From DATMER01 sp963844885 (GTDB lineage: Bacteria; Acidobacteriota; Thermoanaerobaculia; Multivoradales; UBA5704), in contig CAWJQA010000006.1 of assembly GCA_963844885.1 (NCBI GenBank), positions 682,001-746,000 on the forward strand: DNA of 64,000 bases. The letters run 5' to 3'. Below are positions 61,569 to 64,000 of the stretch, in pieces. The notes beneath the pieces are model-generated. The model was not told the DNA's origin, did not search any database, and saw only the letters and a list, made by a program, of their open reading frames with translations. Made by a program: the position numbers and the translations under genes. Each line of letters starts with the position of its first letter. Position 1 is the stretch's first letter.

Positions 61569-64000
61569 CTACGCGCCTGCGCCGTTTCCTCCCGCGGGCT
61601 TCGACGGTTGCTCTAACAGCGGCTCACCGGGTCCCAGCGACAGGCGCGGCACGTAGGTCTCCAGCTCGCTGGGGTCGAACCGGCAGAGCCCGACGGCGTG
61701 CCAGAAGCCGGTCGCCTTGGAATGGCGGAAGCGGCCATCGGGCCGGAAGGCGGCCCAGCCTTCGCGCAGCGGCGCGAGCACCGCCAGGCACTCCCAGGTC
61801 TGCGTGTCCCAGAGGCGGACGGTGTTGTCGTCCGAGCCGCTGGCGAGCAGCCGGCGGTCCGGGCTGAAGGCCAGGTCGCGCACCGCCGCCACGTGCCCGG
61901 CCAGGCGCCGCGGCTCGGGCGTCCAGACCCAGACGGAGCCGTCCTCACCGGCCGCGGCGAGCGCCGCGCTGTCGGGGCTGAACGCGAGGGCGAGCGGACC
62001 GCGCGGACCCGGGAAGACCGCCGGCTCGCGGCCGGCCTCGAGGTTCCAGACGCGCACCGAGCGGTCCTGGGACGCGCTGGCGAGCCGCTTGCCGTCCGGG
62101 GAGATCGCCACGGCCAGGACGGGTCCGGGATGGCCCGGGATGCTGCGCAGCTCGCGGCCGATCTCGACGTTCCAGAGGCGCACGGTGCCGTCGAAGGATG
62201 CGCTGGCGAGCCGCTTGCCCTCGGGCCCGAACGCGACGTGCGTGACCACGTCGCGGTGGCCCGAAAGGGTCAGCGGCACCCCCTTCATCGGCCAGATCCG
62301 GAGGGTGCGGTCGGCGGAGGCGCTGGCGAGCGTCTGGCCGTCGGGGCTGAAGGCGAGGCTGCGCACGTCGCCGCGGTGGCCCTCCCACGCCCGGTCCTGG
62401 CTGCGGGACTCCAGATCCCAGAGGCGTACGGTCCGATCCTGCGAGCCGGTCGCCAGGCTGGCGCCGTCCGGGGAGAGGGCCAGGACCAGGCCGCGCCCCT
62501 GCTTCTGGAGGTACATGTCGAGCTCCGGCCGGGCCTTCGGGTTGCGCTGCCAGACGCTGTCCGCGCCCGGACGCTGGAGCGCGGCGATGCCGGTGGCCAG
62601 GTCCCAGACGCGCAGCGTGTCGTCTTCCAGCACACCCAGGAGGGAGCCGTCGCGGCGGAAGCCGAGGCGCCGGACGCCGCAGCGGAAGCCGGCCAGGCGC
62701 TCCCCCTGGCCGCCGCTCCAGATGCGTAGCGTGCGGTCGTCCGAGCCGCTCACCAGGGCGCGGCTGTCGGGCCGGAAGGCGACGCCGCGCACGGCCGCCT
62801 CGTGGCCGGCGAGGCGGTAGGACTCCCGTGTCGAAAGCAGGTCCCATACCCGCACGGTGCCGTCGTCGACCGCCAGCGCCACCTGGCGGTCGTCCGGGCT
62901 GAAGGCGAGGGCGAGCGCGGTGCCTTCGAGCGGGCACCAGACCTCGTTCTTCTCGCCGCGCCGCCAGATCCGAAGCAGCCGGTCGTCGCAGCCGGCGGCG
63001 AAGTACGTCCCCTGCGGGCTGTAGCCGAGGCACAGAGGCACGCCGGCCTGCTGGAGCGACTGCGCCTCGCGGCCGGTGCCAGCGTCCCAGAAGCGGATCG
63101 TCCGGTCGTCGGCGCCGGTGACCAGGACCCGGCCGTCCGGGCTGAAGTCGGCGCACCGCACGGCGCCCTGGTGCCCCTGGAGGCGGACCAGCTCCTGGCC
63201 GGACCGCGCGTCCCAGATCGCGGCCGTGCCGTCCGCCGACGCCGTGGCGAGGCTCCTCCCCTCCTGCTCGAGCGCCAGGCCGCAGACGGCGTCGCGGTGC
63301 GCGCTCATGCGGACGATCACCTCGCCGGTGGCGAGGTCCCAGGTGAGCGCCGTGCCGTCCTCGGAGCCGGCGGCCAGGATGGTGCCGGACGGAGTGAAGG
63401 CAAGGCAGCGCACCCGGTCGAGCGCACCGGCCAGGCGGCGGATCGGCTTCCACGACTGGGTGTCCCAGAGGTCCACCGCGTTGCCCGCCGCCACGGCCAC
63501 CAGCTCGCCGTTCGGGCTCCAGGCCACGGCGGCGACCGGCAGGGCGCAGCCGGCCACGGCCGGCACGACGGCCGGCAGCTCCAGGGCCGCGCCGTAGGTC
63601 TCGCAACGCTCGAAGGCACCGGCGTCCCACGACGCACCGATCAGCTTGGCGCGGCGCAGCACCGTGCCGTCGAGGCTCGCGCCGCGCAGGTCGGCTTCGA
63701 GCAGCCGCGCGCCCGAAAGGTCGGCGCCGCCCAGGTCGGCGCCGTCGAGCCGGGCGCGGCTCAGGTCCGCCCTCACCAGCCGGGCGCCGCGGAAACGGGT
63801 GGACGAGAGGACCGTGTTCAGCAGCCGCGCGCCCGAGAGGTCGGACTCGGAAAAATCGGCGCGCGTGAAATCCTGGTCGGAGAAGTCGCGGCCCTGCAGA
63901 TCCTGGCCGACCATGCGGCGCTGGCGCCCGGCCTCCTCGGGGAACAGGCCGAGGAGCCGCTGGGCCTTCTCGCTGATCGAGGGCAACGGGTCGTTGAGCG
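61569..64000 (-). CDS. Pentapeptide-repeat and WD40 protein, 5' end outside the window
   Basis: At least 809 residues; the frame is open through the right edge. At the visible N-terminus come LNDPLPSISEKAQRLLGLFP, then about nine pentapeptide-type turns (DFSDQDFTRADFSESDLSGA, ADLSRARLDGADLGGADLSG). About 14 WD40 blades follow, with repeated LAFSPDGxxLASASxDxTVRLWD patterns, enough for two seven-bladed propellers. The C-terminus ends LLEQPSKPAGGNGAGA. In known proteins such a C-terminal half often follows a NACHT, TIR or kinase domain; which one is present here lies beyond the edge. Confidence 0.85.
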   Translation of the reverse strand, partial: LNDPLPSISEKAQRLLGLFPEEAGRQRRMVGQDLQGRDFSDQDFTRADFSESDLSGARLLNTVLSSTRFRGARLVRADLSRARLDGADLGGADLSGARLLEADLRGASLDGTVLRRAKLIGASWDAGAFERCETYGAALELPAVVPAVAGCALPVAAVAWSPNGELVAVAAGNAVDLWDTQSWKPIRRLAGALDRVRCLAFTPSGTILAAGSEDGTALTWDLATGEVIVRMSAHRDAVCGLALEQEGRSLATASADGTAAIWDARSGQELVRLQGHQGAVRCADFSPDGRVLVTGADDRTIRFWDAGTGREAQSLQQAGVPLCLGYSPQGTYFAAGCDDRLLRIWRRGEKNEVWCPLEGTALALAFSPDDRQVALAVDDGTVRVWDLLSTRESYRLAGHEAAVRGVAFRPDSRALVSGSDDRTLRIWSGGQGERLAGFRCGVRRLGFRRDGSLLGVLEDDTLRVWDLATGIAALQRPGADSVWQRNPKARPELDMYLQKQGRGLVLALSPDGASLATGSQDRTVRLWDLESRSQDRAWEGHRGDVRSLAFSPDGQTLASASADRTLRIWPMKGVPLTLSGHRDVVTHVAFGPEGKRLASASFDGTVRLWNVEIGRELRSIPGHPGPVLAVAISPDGKRLASASQDRSVRVWNLEAGREPAVFPGPRGPLALAFSPDSAALAAAGEDGSVWVWTPEPRRLAGHVAAVRDLAFSPDRRLLASGSDDNTVRLWDTQTWECLAVLAPLREGWAAFRPDGRFRHSKATGFWHAVGLCRFDPSELETYVPRLSLGPGEPLLEQPSKPAGGNGAGA

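Overview
The window is about 64 kb of GC-rich bacterial DNA from a Gram-negative-type cell: it carries lipid A aminoarabinose genes, several lipoproteins and many signal peptides. A YD-repeat (Rhs) protein with an inserted PCRVLDTR-type domain, large secreted proteases with PKD domains, and the mix of housekeeping genes suggest Acidobacteriota (perhaps Thermoanaerobaculia-like), but this is inference, not a phylogenetic result. About ten otherwise intact genes between 4.8 and 38 kb each carry one or a few single-base insertions of G or C that break the frame. These look more like consensus errors or very recent lesions than old pseudogenes, and I annotate those genes across the break.

Layout, 1-25 kb. 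The 5' end of a tryptophanase-type lyase leaves the left edge. A HepT-MntA toxin-antitoxin pair and an AttEFGH-like ABC exporter with its AttH-like lipoprotein follow. A di-haem DUF1111 oxidoreductase faces them. From 7.5 to 14.4 kb is a mobile-element scrapyard: an IS110-family transposase with a structured downstream region, a Y1 (RAYT-like) transposase, three copies of its 3' repeat, a group II intron domain V remnant and a lower-GC membrane/TPR operon. An Rhs polymorphic-toxin locus follows (secreted partner, Rhs, candidate immunity protein, displaced Rhs core). Next are a 21-nt-period intergenic array, a DUF4878 lipoprotein, a YiiX-like amidase and a B12-binding radical SAM protein.

Layout, 25-41 kb. 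A carboxymuconolactone-decarboxylase/AhpD-family gene has an in-frame UGA in its active-site CxxC position with a well-placed SECIS-like hairpin, so it is a candidate selenoprotein. A cold-shock gene with a long leader, a secreted S8 protease and a YpfJ-like zinc protease precede a complete L-Ara4N lipid A modification locus (arnT divergent from arnB-arnC-arnA formyltransferase-arnA decarboxylase-arnD, with arnA split in two). The 3' end of arnD is duplicated as a 64-bp direct repeat on both sides of a 3.8-kb defence cassette encoding a GHKL ATPase fused to a DUF4263/Shedu-like nuclease, then a Dcm cytosine methyltransferase fused to a Vsr endonuclease.

Layout, 41-64 kb. Secreted and membrane genes (a matrixin protease pair, DUF2238, a methyltransferase), a second ~20.5-nt-period intergenic array and a TPR/glutaredoxin pair lead into ordinary housekeeping operons on the minus strand: guaA, gpsA, plsY, thpR, cinA, a pyrimidine phosphorylase, a YfgM-like protein, tRNA-Arg(CCU), apt, acylphosphatase, pcm, surE, mtnP and miaE. 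An unknown anchored protein, a DUF1003 protein and a pentapeptide/WD40 protein that runs off the right edge close the window.
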